From the NCBI GenBank assembly GCA_963725035.1, contig CAVRWX010000016.1, forward strand, positions 1-28,823: DNA of 28,823 bases. Reading direction: 5' to 3'. Below, one piece after another: positions 1 through 6,950 of the stretch (the stretch's first letter is position 1; every line of letters begins with the position of its first letter). The position numbers and the translations under genes are program-made. The notes below the pieces were generated by a model that saw only the letters and a program-made list of their open reading frames with translations, had not been told where the DNA came from and made no database searches. Source of the stretch: JALZKA01 sp963725035 (lineage in GTDB: Bacteria > Actinomycetota > Thermoleophilia > Solirubrobacterales > 70-9).

Positions 1-1
1 G

Positions 2-709
2 GAGGCCCAGGAGCTGACGGTCTCTGCCGCGTCATCGCTGACGGAGGCGTTTGAGGTCTACGGCGAGGAGACGGAGATCGACGAGAAGTTCTCGTTTGCC
101 GGCTCCGACGACCTGGCCGCGCAGATCCGCGAGGGCGCGCCGGTCGACGTCTTCGCTTCGGCGAACACGAGCCTGCCCGATGCTCTCTTCGAGGAAGGGC
201 TCGTCGATGAGCCGACGACGTTCATCGCGAACGAGCTCGTCCTGGCGGTGCCGACGGAGCTCACCTTCGCGGGCGAGTCGGAGAGCGCGTGCCCTCAACT
301 GCTGGCAGCGGACTCGATCCGACCACCCGACGTCGTGATCGGCGCGGAGGGCGTACCGGTCGGCGACTACACGCGCGAGGTCTTGCCGGCCTTCCCGCGG
401 TCGACGGAGGAGGCGATCCTCTCCAAGGTTCGCTCCGAGGAGCCCGACGTGAAGAGCATCGTCGCGAAGCTCACGACAGGCGCTGCGGACGCAGGTTTCG
501 TCTACGCCTCGGACGTCGATGCCGCGGGCGGAGAGCTCGTGGCTATCCAGCTTCCCGCCGACCTGCAGCCCGTGGTCGAATACGGCGTCGCGATCGTCTC
601 GGACTCCGACGCCCCGGACGAGGCGCAGGAATTCATCGACGGACTGCTGGAAGGCGCGGGTCGCGAGGCGCTCCTCGACGCCGGGTTCCTGCCGCCGGAG
701 GGCGAGTAG
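2..709 (+). CDS. modA: ModA, molybdate ABC transporter substrate-binding protein (5' partial)
   Basis: This is the periplasmic or cell-surface receptor that captures molybdate (or tungstate) for the ModBC importer. The reading frame is open from base 2, so the signal or lipoprotein leader and the true start lie upstream of the window. The visible part begins with the family hallmark LTVSAASSLTEAF. It continues with a GSDDLAAQI segment, the DVFASAN motif and the VVIGAEGVPVGDYTREVL block, all typical of ModA and including the serines that bind the oxyanion. It ends at TAG 707-709, immediately followed by modB in the same frame. The stretch around residues 84-108 fits the family poorly, but the frame is intact. 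About 235 residues are visible, as expected for a mature ModA. Confidence 0.93.
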   Translation, partial: EAQELTVSAASSLTEAFEVYGEETEIDEKFSFAGSDDLAAQIREGAPVDVFASANTSLPDALFEEGLVDEPTTFIANELVLAVPTELTFAGESESACPQLLAADSIRPPDVVIGAEGVPVGDYTREVLPAFPRSTEEAILSKVRSEEPDVKSIVAKLTTGAADAGFVYASDVDAAGGELVAIQLPADLQPVVEYGVAIVSDSDAPDEAQEFIDGLLEGAGREALLDAGFLPPEGE

Positions 710-712
710 CTG
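697..712 (+). promoter_or_regulatory. Ribosome binding site plus CTG initiation codon of modB
   Basis: GGAGGG at 697-702 lies inside the last codons of modA, 7 nt before CTG 710-712. That CTG directly abuts the modA TAG. Spacing and strength are ideal for initiation, and no conventional start codon is available nearby in this frame. CTG initiation is rare in bacteria, so a single-base sequence error changing ATG or GTG to CTG remains possible. Confidence 0.6.
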
Positions 713-1510
713 AACCGCCGCTGGTTCCCCGCGGTCCTGGCCGGCGCGCTCGCGCTCGCGCTTGCCTTTCTGACGATCCCGATCGCCGCGATCTTCCTGG
801 AGGCGGGGCCGGCGGAGCTGTGGGATGCGCTGGGCGAGGAGAGCACCAGGGATGCCCTTCGGTTGAGCCTGGTCACCTCTGTGACGGCGCTCGCGATCAT
901 CCTGGTCGTCGGCACGCCCGCGGCGTACCTGCTTGCGACGCGGGACTTTCGCGGCCGCTCTGTCGCGATGACGCTCGTCGAGCTGCCGCTCGTCCTGCCT
1001 CCGGCAGTCGCCGGGGTTGGACTCCTCGTCGCGCTCGGGCCCGGAGGCTTCATCGGCGGGCTGATCGAGGACGCGGGGGTCCAACTCGTGTTCCAGACGG
1101 CTGGGGTGGTCGTGGCGCTGACCTTCGTCGCCAGTCCGTTCTATGTCCGCCAGGCCCAGGCGTCCTTCGAGGCGCTCGACCCCCGCTGGCTCGAGGCGTC
1201 GCGCACGCTCGGCGCTTCGGAGGCGCGAACGTTCGCTCGTGTCGCTGTGCCGGTCGCGATCCCAGGACTCGTGACCGGCGGAGCACTCGCCTGGGGCAGG
1301 GCGCTCGGCGAGTTCGGGGCGACCCTGATCTTCGCCGGGTCGTTCCAGGGAGTCACGCAGACCGCGCCGCTGGCGATCGCGAACCTGATCGGGACGGACC
1401 TGACCGGGGCACTCGCGCTGTCGGCTGTGCTCGTTGCGTTCTCGGCGGCGCTGCTAGCCACGGTGAAGCTGACGGCGCGGGGGAGGGGGCACGGGTTTGC
1501 TGTCGGCTGA
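710..1510 (+). CDS. modB: ModB, molybdate ABC transporter permease, probable CTG start
   Basis: This is the inner-membrane permease of the molybdate importer. The frame directly follows the modA stop, and translation from CTG 710 gives 266 residues, normal for ModB. An N-terminal membrane segment (about residues 6-28) precedes the ABC-permease domain. The EAA-type loop that contacts ModC is visible as LEASRTLGASEARTF, followed by a GLVTGGALAWGRALGEFGATLIFAG segment typical of ModB/CysT permeases. There is no ATG, GTG or TTG in frame until TTG 863, which would remove the first membrane helix and give only 215 residues. CTG 710 is therefore the best start, and a GGAGGG ribosome site sits 7 nt upstream of it. 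The 3' end overlaps modC by 14 nt. Confidence 0.9.
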   Translation: MNRRWFPAVLAGALALALAFLTIPIAAIFLEAGPAELWDALGEESTRDALRLSLVTSVTALAIILVVGTPAAYLLATRDFRGRSVAMTLVELPLVLPPAVAGVGLLVALGPGGFIGGLIEDAGVQLVFQTAGVVVALTFVASPFYVRQAQASFEALDPRWLEASRTLGASEARTFARVAVPVAIPGLVTGGALAWGRALGEFGATLIFAGSFQGVTQTAPLAIANLIGTDLTGALALSAVLVAFSAALLATVKLTARGRGHGFAVG

Positions 1511-2564
1511 GGGCATCGAGCAACGCCTCGGCGATTTCGAGCTCGAGCTTTCGCTGGACGTCGCGCCTGCGACCTGCCTCGCCCTGGTCGGGCCGTCGGG
1601 AGCCGGTAAGACGTCGCTTCTCCGCTGCATCGCCGGCCTCGCCGTGCCCGACTCGGGTCGCATTTCCTGCGGAGCCGATCTCTGGTCGGACTCCGCGGCG
1701 GACACGTTCGTCGCGCCCGAGGAGAGGCGCTGCGGCTACCTCTTTCAGGATTACGCGCTCTTTCCGCACCTGAGCGCCTGGCGGAACGTCGCCTACGCGC
1801 TCAGCGGCTCGGGGACGGCGCGCCGAGCGAAGGCGCATGAGTTGCTCGACCGCTTCGGCGTGGCCGCTCGCGCCGAGGCCCGGCCCCGGACGCTCTCTGG
1901 AGGCGAGCGCCAGCGGGTCGCGCTCGCGCGCGCGCTGGCGATCGAGCCCCGAGCTCTGCTCCTGGACGAGCCGCTGAGCGCGCTCGACGCATCAACCCGC
2001 GGTCACGCGGCGCGCGAGTTGGCCGGCGCGATTCGTTCGGCGGCCGTACCCACGGTGCTCGTCACCCACGACTACGAGGAGGCGGCGACGCTCGCGGATG
2101 AGATCGGAGTGATCGACGGCGGTCGCATCGTGCAGCGCGGAAGCGCTGCCGACCTTGCCGCCTCTCCCGGGTCGGCGTTCGTCGCGGACCTCGTGGGCTC
2201 GGTGGTCCTGGCGGGGCGAGCTGGACACCCGGGCGATGCAGGCACGCCCATCGTCCTGGAGGGAGGCGCGACGATCTTCACGACTGATCCATGCGGGCCC
2301 GGCGAGGTCGCGGTCAGCGTGCACCCGTGGGAGATCCTGATCGAGCCGCCGTGGTCAGTCGCATCAGGCTCGGCGCGAAATCGAGTCGCCGCGAGGGTCA
2401 CCTCGGTCACACGCCTTGGAAGCCGAGTCCGCGTTGGCCTGGACGCCGGGCAGCCCCTGGCGGCCGAGGTCACGCCGCAGGCCGTCGAGGAACTGCGCCT
2501 TGCTCCGGGCGCGGAAGTCCTGGCGGTCTGGAAAGCTTCGGCGACCCGGGTCGTCGAGCGATAG
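1497..2564 (+). CDS. modC: ModC, molybdate ABC transporter ATP-binding protein
   Basis: This is the cytoplasmic ATPase that powers molybdate import through ModB. All ABC motifs are present in order: Walker A GPSGAGKTS, the Q-loop region LFQDYALFPH, signature LSGGERQRVALARALA, Walker B ALLLDEPLSALD and the H-loop VLVTHDYEEA. The C-terminal about 120 residues form a TOBE/Mop-like region, as in ModC and related importers, where it senses or binds oxyanion. The start is TTG 1497, supported by a GGGAGGGGG ribosome site at 1481-1489 with 7 nt spacing, and it overlaps the end of modB by 14 nt. The 355-residue length is normal. An alternative CysA/FbpC-type specificity is unlikely given the adjacent ModA and ModB. 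Confidence 0.94.
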   Translation: MLSAEGIEQRLGDFELELSLDVAPATCLALVGPSGAGKTSLLRCIAGLAVPDSGRISCGADLWSDSAADTFVAPEERRCGYLFQDYALFPHLSAWRNVAYALSGSGTARRAKAHELLDRFGVAARAEARPRTLSGGERQRVALARALAIEPRALLLDEPLSALDASTRGHAARELAGAIRSAAVPTVLVTHDYEEAATLADEIGVIDGGRIVQRGSAADLAASPGSAFVADLVGSVVLAGRAGHPGDAGTPIVLEGGATIFTTDPCGPGEVAVSVHPWEILIEPPWSVASGSARNRVAARVTSVTRLGSRVRVGLDAGQPLAAEVTPQAVEELRLAPGAEVLAVWKASATRVVER

Positions 2565-2572
2565 GAGAAGCG

Positions 2573-2788
2573 TTGACTGCACAGGAGTGGCTGGACGCGT
2601 TTGCGACGGAGATCGGCGCGGAAGCGCCTGACGAGGAAACCGTGGGCGAGCTCCTCGAGCTGGCTGCGACCGCAGCCCACTCGTCGGAGCGGATCGCGGC
2701 GCCAATCGCGTGCTTCATGGCCGGCCGCGACGGGCGCCCGCCCGCCGAGCTTCGTGCTGCCGCCGATCGTGTGGCCGAGGCGGGCTGA
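2573..2788 (+). CDS. DUF6457-like small protein
   Basis: This is a 71-residue soluble, mostly helical protein starting at TTG 2573, with GGAG at 2564-2567 placed 5 nt upstream. It contains the pattern TAQEWLDAFA ... ELLELAATAAHSSERIAAPIACFMAGR. This matches my recollection of DUF6457, a small domain found in actinobacteria near or fused to molybdenum cofactor genes such as mobA. The biochemical role is unknown. It sits 8 nt after modC and is followed 2 nt later by the MOSC gene, so it is very probably part of the mod operon and related to molybdenum metabolism. The family call is from memory of the motif, not from a search. Confidence 0.72.
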   Translation: MTAQEWLDAFATEIGAEAPDEETVGELLELAATAAHSSERIAAPIACFMAGRDGRPPAELRAAADRVAEAG

Positions 2789-2790
2789 GC

Positions 2791-3420
2791 GTGCGCGTCG
2801 CCGAGCTTTGGCGCTACTCGGTCAAGTCCCTGCGGGGTGAGCCCCTCGAGCGGGTGGACGTCCTTGCCGACGGCCTTCGCGGGGACCGCTCCACCCAGGT
2901 CGTCGACCACAAGGGGGCGCGGATGACGGGCCGCACGGCGAAGCGCCTCCTGGGGCTTCAGTCGGGGCTGGACGAGAAGGGCGAACCGACGATCGACGGC
3001 CACGCCTGGGACAGCGACGACGCGCTCAACCTGATTCGCGACGCCGCCGGGCCGGGCGCTGAGATGGCACCGCTGGGCCGGCACTTCGACGACCGCTCGA
3101 TCCTGGTCGCGACGGACGGGGCGATCGCGGCGCTTGGCGTCGACCGGCGCAGGCTGCGCCCGAACATCGTGATCGAGGGAGTCGAGGGCCTCGCGGAGAA
3201 CGAGTGGGTTGGCAGGAGGCTGCGCCTGGGTGGCGTCGAGCTCGAAGTCGTCGATCGGTGCGTGCGCTGCGTCATGACCACGATCGACCCCGACACCCTC
3301 GAGGTCGACCCAAACGTCCTTCGCCGGATCAACGAGGAGTTCGACACCCGCATGTGCGTTCTGTGCGAGGTTGTGACGGCGGGCGAGCTGTGTGTAGGCG
3401 ACGAGGTTGCGTTGATCTGA
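2791..3420 (+). CDS. MOSC-domain protein (molybdenum cofactor sulfurase C-terminal-like)
   Basis: This is a 209-residue protein with an N-terminal MOSC beta-barrel (VAELWRYSVKSLRGE) and a C-terminal MOSC core. The core carries RLRPNIVIEG, then RCVRCVMTTIDP with Cys157 and Cys160. MOSC proteins bind molybdopterin-type cofactors and handle persulfide sulfur or, in the YiiM/mARC branch, reduce N-hydroxylated compounds. The conserved Cys in the CxxC segment fits cofactor binding. The C-terminal tail has two more cysteines (MCVLCEV). The start is GTG 2791, two bases after the preceding stop. Its place after modABC supports a Moco role. The exact substrate cannot be told from sequence. Confidence 0.88.
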   Translation: MRVAELWRYSVKSLRGEPLERVDVLADGLRGDRSTQVVDHKGARMTGRTAKRLLGLQSGLDEKGEPTIDGHAWDSDDALNLIRDAAGPGAEMAPLGRHFDDRSILVATDGAIAALGVDRRRLRPNIVIEGVEGLAENEWVGRRLRLGGVELEVVDRCVRCVMTTIDPDTLEVDPNVLRRINEEFDTRMCVLCEVVTAGELCVGDEVALI

Positions 3421-3422
3421 GT

Positions 3423-3438
3423 CGAAAGCACGCTTTCG
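3423..3438 (+). terminator. Small hairpin after the MOSC gene
   Basis: CGAAAG and CTTTCG arms enclose a CACG loop right after the MOSC stop codon. No U-tract follows, so this is at best a weak attenuator or processing hairpin in the 33-bp gap before the next gene. Confidence 0.3.
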
Positions 3439-3453
3439 GGTAGCGGCCATGCA

Positions 3454-3921
3454 ATGCCTGAAACCGAACAGACCGAGGAAAACGCGACGGCGCGTGGCGA
3501 CTGGGAGCGGAAGCCCGCCGACGAGAAGGACCTTCGCCACGACGACGGCTCGGAGCCGCTGGCCGAGCCAAGCGACGAGGGCGACGACGACCTGGCCGAG
3601 AAGGAGTCGGGCGACGTTTCGGCCGGCGACGACGAAGGCTTCGACCGGCCGGACATGCCCGACGAGGCCGGCCTCGAGGACACCGGCGAAACGCTCGGGA
3701 AGCACAGCGAGCCACTTCTGGAGGGCTCAGAGCTGAAGACTCCGGTCGGCGGCTTGCCGAGCCGCTCGCTGCTGGCGATGGCGGTCTTCATCGTGATCGT
3801 CTGCGCCGCCTACTTCGGGCTCTGGGCGCTCATGGGCAACTTCGGGATCCTGCTCGGGATCATCGTGGGCGCGGCACTCGGCCTGGGCGCCATGAAGCTC
3901 ATGGCCGCTCGCGCGGCCTAG
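3454..3921 (+). CDS. Acidic-tailed membrane protein of unknown function
   Basis: This is a 155-residue protein. Residues 1-100 are highly charged, rich in Asp and Glu, and look disordered. The C-terminal about 50 residues contain two hydrophobic segments (about 106-126 and 130-148) joined by a short turn, giving a hairpin membrane anchor. No family was recognised. It lies 33 bp downstream of the MOSC gene on the same strand and ends 7 bp before the convergent molybdopterin oxidoreductase. It may be co-transcribed with the mod operon, but a molybdenum role is not shown by its sequence. ATG 3454 is the chosen start. An overlapping ATG five bases upstream is in another frame. Confidence 0.7.
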   Translation: MPETEQTEENATARGDWERKPADEKDLRHDDGSEPLAEPSDEGDDDLAEKESGDVSAGDDEGFDRPDMPDEAGLEDTGETLGKHSEPLLEGSELKTPVGGLPSRSLLAMAVFIVIVCAAYFGLWALMGNFGILLGIIVGAALGLGAMKLMAARAA

Positions 3922-3928
3922 CGCCGGC

Positions 3929-4867
3929 CTAGGCGGCTTCGAGCCGGACCGGGACGCTGTTGAACGCGGCGTTGCCAGTCAGCGCGTCGAGGACCGAGGG
4001 GTCCGTGATGTCGTTCACGCTTGCGCCCGGAAGCGACGCGGCGTGCTTCCAGCCCACGCCCTTCCGCTTGTGGCCGTAGCCGTGGGGGATCGACACGACC
4101 CCGGGCCGCAGCTCGTCCGTTACCTGAAGCAGGACCTCGATCTCGCCGACCCGGGAGATGACCTTCACGTTTGAGCCATCCTCCAGGCTGCGCGCGGCCG
4201 CGTCCTCGGGGTTCAGCATCGCGGTGCAGCGATCCTTTCCCTTGGTCAGGCGCTTCGAGTTGTGCATCCACGAGTTGTTCGAGTTGAGGATCCTGCGGCC
4301 GATCAGGGTGAGGTCGAAGCCGTCGCGCTCGGCTGCCTCACGTTCGGTTGCGATGCCTCCAGTTCGCCGACGCCTCCAACGAGCGCGGCGGGCGCGAGCG
4401 CGACGTTCTTGTCGGGCGAGAGGAGGGCGCCGGGGAGCCGCGATTTCATCGGTCCCAGATCGACTCCGTGCTGGGCGCGCTTGACACGCGCGGAGCGTCA
4501 GGCCCTTGATCGGGCCACGCCGCAGGATTCCGTACGGGCCGGAAGCGATGGACGATTCGACCAGGCGCGCAGGCGACGACAGCCTCGCGCCGAGCGCGAA
4601 CATCCGCGCCTTTGTAGCCAGGCCGCGGCCGAGGCGGCTCGTGAGGCCGTTCAGGATCTCCCAGTCCTCCTTGCCGCCTTCCTGCTTCGGCACGGCCGCC
4701 GGGCTGAAGCGGATGTGGTTCCGGATCGCGACCAGCGGCAGCGCCACGTCGACTTCGTCCCGCTCGAGGGCCGAGACCGGCGGCAGGATCACGTCGGCGT
4801 GGCGGTTCGTCTCGTTCACGTATTGGTCGATCGAGACCATGAACTCGAGATCCGACGAGCGCCTCAT
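3929..4867 (-). pseudogene. Molybdopterin-dependent oxidoreductase, C-terminal fragment (frameshifted)
   Basis: This continues the enzyme that starts at 6081. The frame resumes with SSDLEFMVSIDQYVNETNRHADVILPP, a canonical segment of the molybdopterin domain. Between about 4490 and 4355 the true sequence runs in another frame (LTLRAVKRAQHG ... GPMKSRLPGALLSP). It then returns for the molybdopterin dinucleotide-binding domain (SNNSWMHNSKRL, AMLNPEDAAA, ISRVGEIEV, VSIPHGYGHKRKG). Four frame changes at about 4905, 4862, 4490 and 4355 are needed to read one protein of about 715 residues, normal for the family. The tail end is convergent with the acidic membrane protein, 7 bp away. Either the gene is decayed or this segment holds sequencing errors. 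Confidence 0.82.
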
Positions 4868-6081
4868 CGAGGTTCGTGCCGCCCGGCGCCGACATCACCG
4901 GATTGCCCGGCGAAGACCAAGAGGCCGCGGACCTGCCCCTTGCCAGGGGTGAGGATCTCGTCGGCGAGGCCGGCAATCGGAACCTCGCCGTTCATCTCGG
5001 GCAGCCCGCTGACGCGCTGGTTCCAGCGGCCGAATCCTTTCGGGCCCCCGCGTCCCGCGAGCCTCAGGAGGAGCGTCAGGTCGATGAAGGGCTCCGGGAA
5101 CATGACGCCGCCCTCGCGATCGAGGTTGCCGGTGACCGCGTTCAGGACGTTGATCAGCCAGTGGATGACCGTCCCCGTGCGTTGCTGGCAGACACCCACG
5201 CGTCCGTAGGCGGCGGCGGTCGGCGCGGTGGCAAAGTCACGGGCAAGGCGCTCGATCGTTTCGGCGTCGACTCCGGCCAGAGGCGCGGCGCGCTCGGGGG
5301 TCCACGCCGCAGACGAGCTCGGCGACGGCTCCACTCCGGTGCAGATCTCCGGGACCTGCGCGCGGTCCTCGGCGAAGATGACGTTCAGCATTCCGAGGAG
5401 GAGGAAGGCGTCTCCGCCAGGCTGGATCGCGACGTGCTCCGACGCGGTCTTGGCGGTCTCGGTGTGGCGCGGGTCCACGACCACCACCGTCCCTCCGCGC
5501 TTGACGATGTCGCGAAGGCGGTGCCTGGCGCCGGGAGCGCTCATGAGCGAGCCGTTCGAAACCGAGGGGTTCGCGCCAAGCACCAAGAGGTAGTCGGTCT
5601 GGTCGATGTCGGGAACGGGGAAGAGGCCGAGGTTGCCGAACATCTCGGCAGACGTGCGGTGCTGCGGAAGCTGATCGGACGAGGTCGCCGAAGAGTGGTT
5701 CTTGGTGTCCAGGGCCTCGCGAAGTGGAATCACCGACAGCAGCGACCAGGTGTGAGCGCTCGGATTGCCAATGTAAGACGACAGGCTGTCGGTGCCGTGT
5801 CGGGCATGAACGGCTTTGAGCCCGTTGGCTGCGAAGTCGAGCGCCTCTTCCCACTCCATCTGGACCCAGTCGTCTCCGACGCGCTTGATTGGCTTTGAAA
5901 GCCGGTCGGGGTCCGTGTACAGGTCGGTCAGCGCCGCGGCCTTGGGGCAGATGTAGCCCTTCGAAGTCGGGTCGTCCTTGTCACCGGTGATCCTTAGGAC
6001 CTCGGCGCCGTCGACCTCGACGGTGATGCCGCAATGCGCCTCGCAAAGGTTGCACTGGCGGTGGACGGTTTTCGTCGCCAT
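4864..6081 (-). pseudogene. Molybdopterin-dependent oxidoreductase, N-terminal fragment (frameshifted)
   Basis: This is the N-terminal part of a DMSO-reductase-superfamily enzyme. The start ATG is at 6081. The [4Fe-4S] motif is QCNLCEAHCGI with Cys10, 13 and 17, plus Cys45 in GYICPKA. Molybdopterin-binding segments follow, such as DYLLVLGANP and GGTVVVVDPRHTETA. Where formate dehydrogenases have Cys or SeCys the sequence reads SSATSSDQ, so the Mo ligand is not an obvious Cys and formate is not assured as substrate. The frame is lost at about 4905, where an extra G in GGGC turns the family sequence AGNPVMSAPGG into a short wrong tail ending at 4864. The remainder of the enzyme continues in other frames to 3929. 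It lies just downstream of fdhD on the same strand, with a 30-bp gap. Confidence 0.85.
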
Positions 6082-6111
6082 CACCGGAAGCTTCGCACAA
6101 GGCACGGGCCG

Positions 6112-6900
6112 CTAACCCCGCACCCGCTCCGCCCCTGCGTAGACGTTCACCGAGCCGTTACGCGCGAAGCCCGCGAGGGTCAGGCCGCGCTCCTGCGCGA
6201 GCTCGATCGCAAGCGAGCTGGGCGCGCCGACGCCGACCAGGATCGGCGCCCCGGCAACGCACGCCTTCTGGGCCAACTCGAACGAAAGGCGGCCAGAGAC
6301 ACACAGGATGTGATCGCGAAGAGGTACGAGACCCTCGCCGAGCGCCCACCCGATCACCTTGTCCATGGCGTTGTGGCGGCCAACGTCCTCGCGGACGCAA
6401 GCCGCCTGGCCCCACTGGTCGAAGAGCCCGGTCGCGTGGAGCCCGCCCGTGCGCTCGAACCCGGGCTGGCGGAGGCGGTCGGGAAGGACCGCCAAGACGT
6501 CGCGCTCGATCTCGGGCCCGACCGCGAGCGGCGCCGAGAGCACCTCGACCTGCTCGATTGCGCCCTTGCCGCAGACGCCGCATGACGACGTCGTGTAGAA
6601 GCTCCGCGTGCCGGGGTCGCGAAGGAGCGGGCCCGCCACCTCGACGACGTTTCCGGCGAGGTCATCGGTAGGCCCTGCGTCCCGCGGGCCGTCGATCAGG
6701 CCCTCGCCGTAGAGAAAGCCAAGCGCGAGCTCCTCGTCGTTGCCGGGGGTCCGCATTGTGATCGCGAGCGGTTCTCCGTCCACGCGGATCTCAAGCGGCT
6801 CCTCGACCGCGACGAAGTCCTCCACGCCGTCACGCTCGATTCGGATGTGTGGCGTGTCTCCTTCAAAGACACCTCTTACGCGCGCCTTCGGCGCTTGCAC
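6112..6900 (-). CDS. fdhD: FdhD, sulfur carrier for formate dehydrogenase-type Mo/W cofactor
   Basis: FdhD takes sulfur from a cysteine desulfurase and sulfurates the bis-MGD cofactor of formate dehydrogenases and relatives before insertion. The 262-residue protein shows the key motif SCGVCGKG with Cys107 and Cys110. It also has EEPLEIRVDGE at the N-terminus, REDVGRHNAMDKVIGW, a ILCVSGRLSFELAQKA segment and GAPSSLAIELA near the end, all conserved in FdhD. The start is GTG 6900, with no clear ribosome site. It is divergent from the FdhF/YdeP-type gene (50-bp gap) and upstream of the broken oxidoreductase on its own strand, so it may serve both enzymes. Confidence 0.95.
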   Translation of the reverse strand: MQAPKARVRGVFEGDTPHIRIERDGVEDFVAVEEPLEIRVDGEPLAITMRTPGNDEELALGFLYGEGLIDGPRDAGPTDDLAGNVVEVAGPLLRDPGTRSFYTTSSCGVCGKGAIEQVEVLSAPLAVGPEIERDVLAVLPDRLRQPGFERTGGLHATGLFDQWGQAACVREDVGRHNAMDKVIGWALGEGLVPLRDHILCVSGRLSFELAQKACVAGAPILVGVGAPSSLAIELAQERGLTLAGFARNGSVNVYAGAERVRG

Positions 6901-6910
6901 CGGCTGCTTC

Positions 6911-6924
6911 GGACCGAAAGGTCC
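6911..6924 (+). promoter_or_regulatory. GAAA-tetraloop hairpin in the fdhD / FdhF-YdeP divergent spacer
   Basis: GGACC and GGTCC arms close a GAAA tetraloop, giving a perfect 5-bp stem when transcribed on the plus strand. It ends 26 nt before the ATG at 6951. The whole intergenic region is only 50 bp and must hold the signals for both divergent genes. No good -35/-10 pair was found. Confidence 0.35.
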
Positions 6925-6950
6925 TCATCGACACTTGCGAAGATAGACCG

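Noticed and set aside
84..108. Compensating frameshifts in modA around nucleotides 250-330
   Set aside because: The region (modA residues 84-108 of the visible part) looks atypical, but neither alternative frame gives better ModA sequence, and the main frame is open on both sides.
4262..5898. Long plus-strand open frames opposite the broken molybdopterin oxidoreductase
   Set aside because: They show no family motif and have shadow-type composition. The minus strand carries continuous molybdopterin oxidoreductase sequence.
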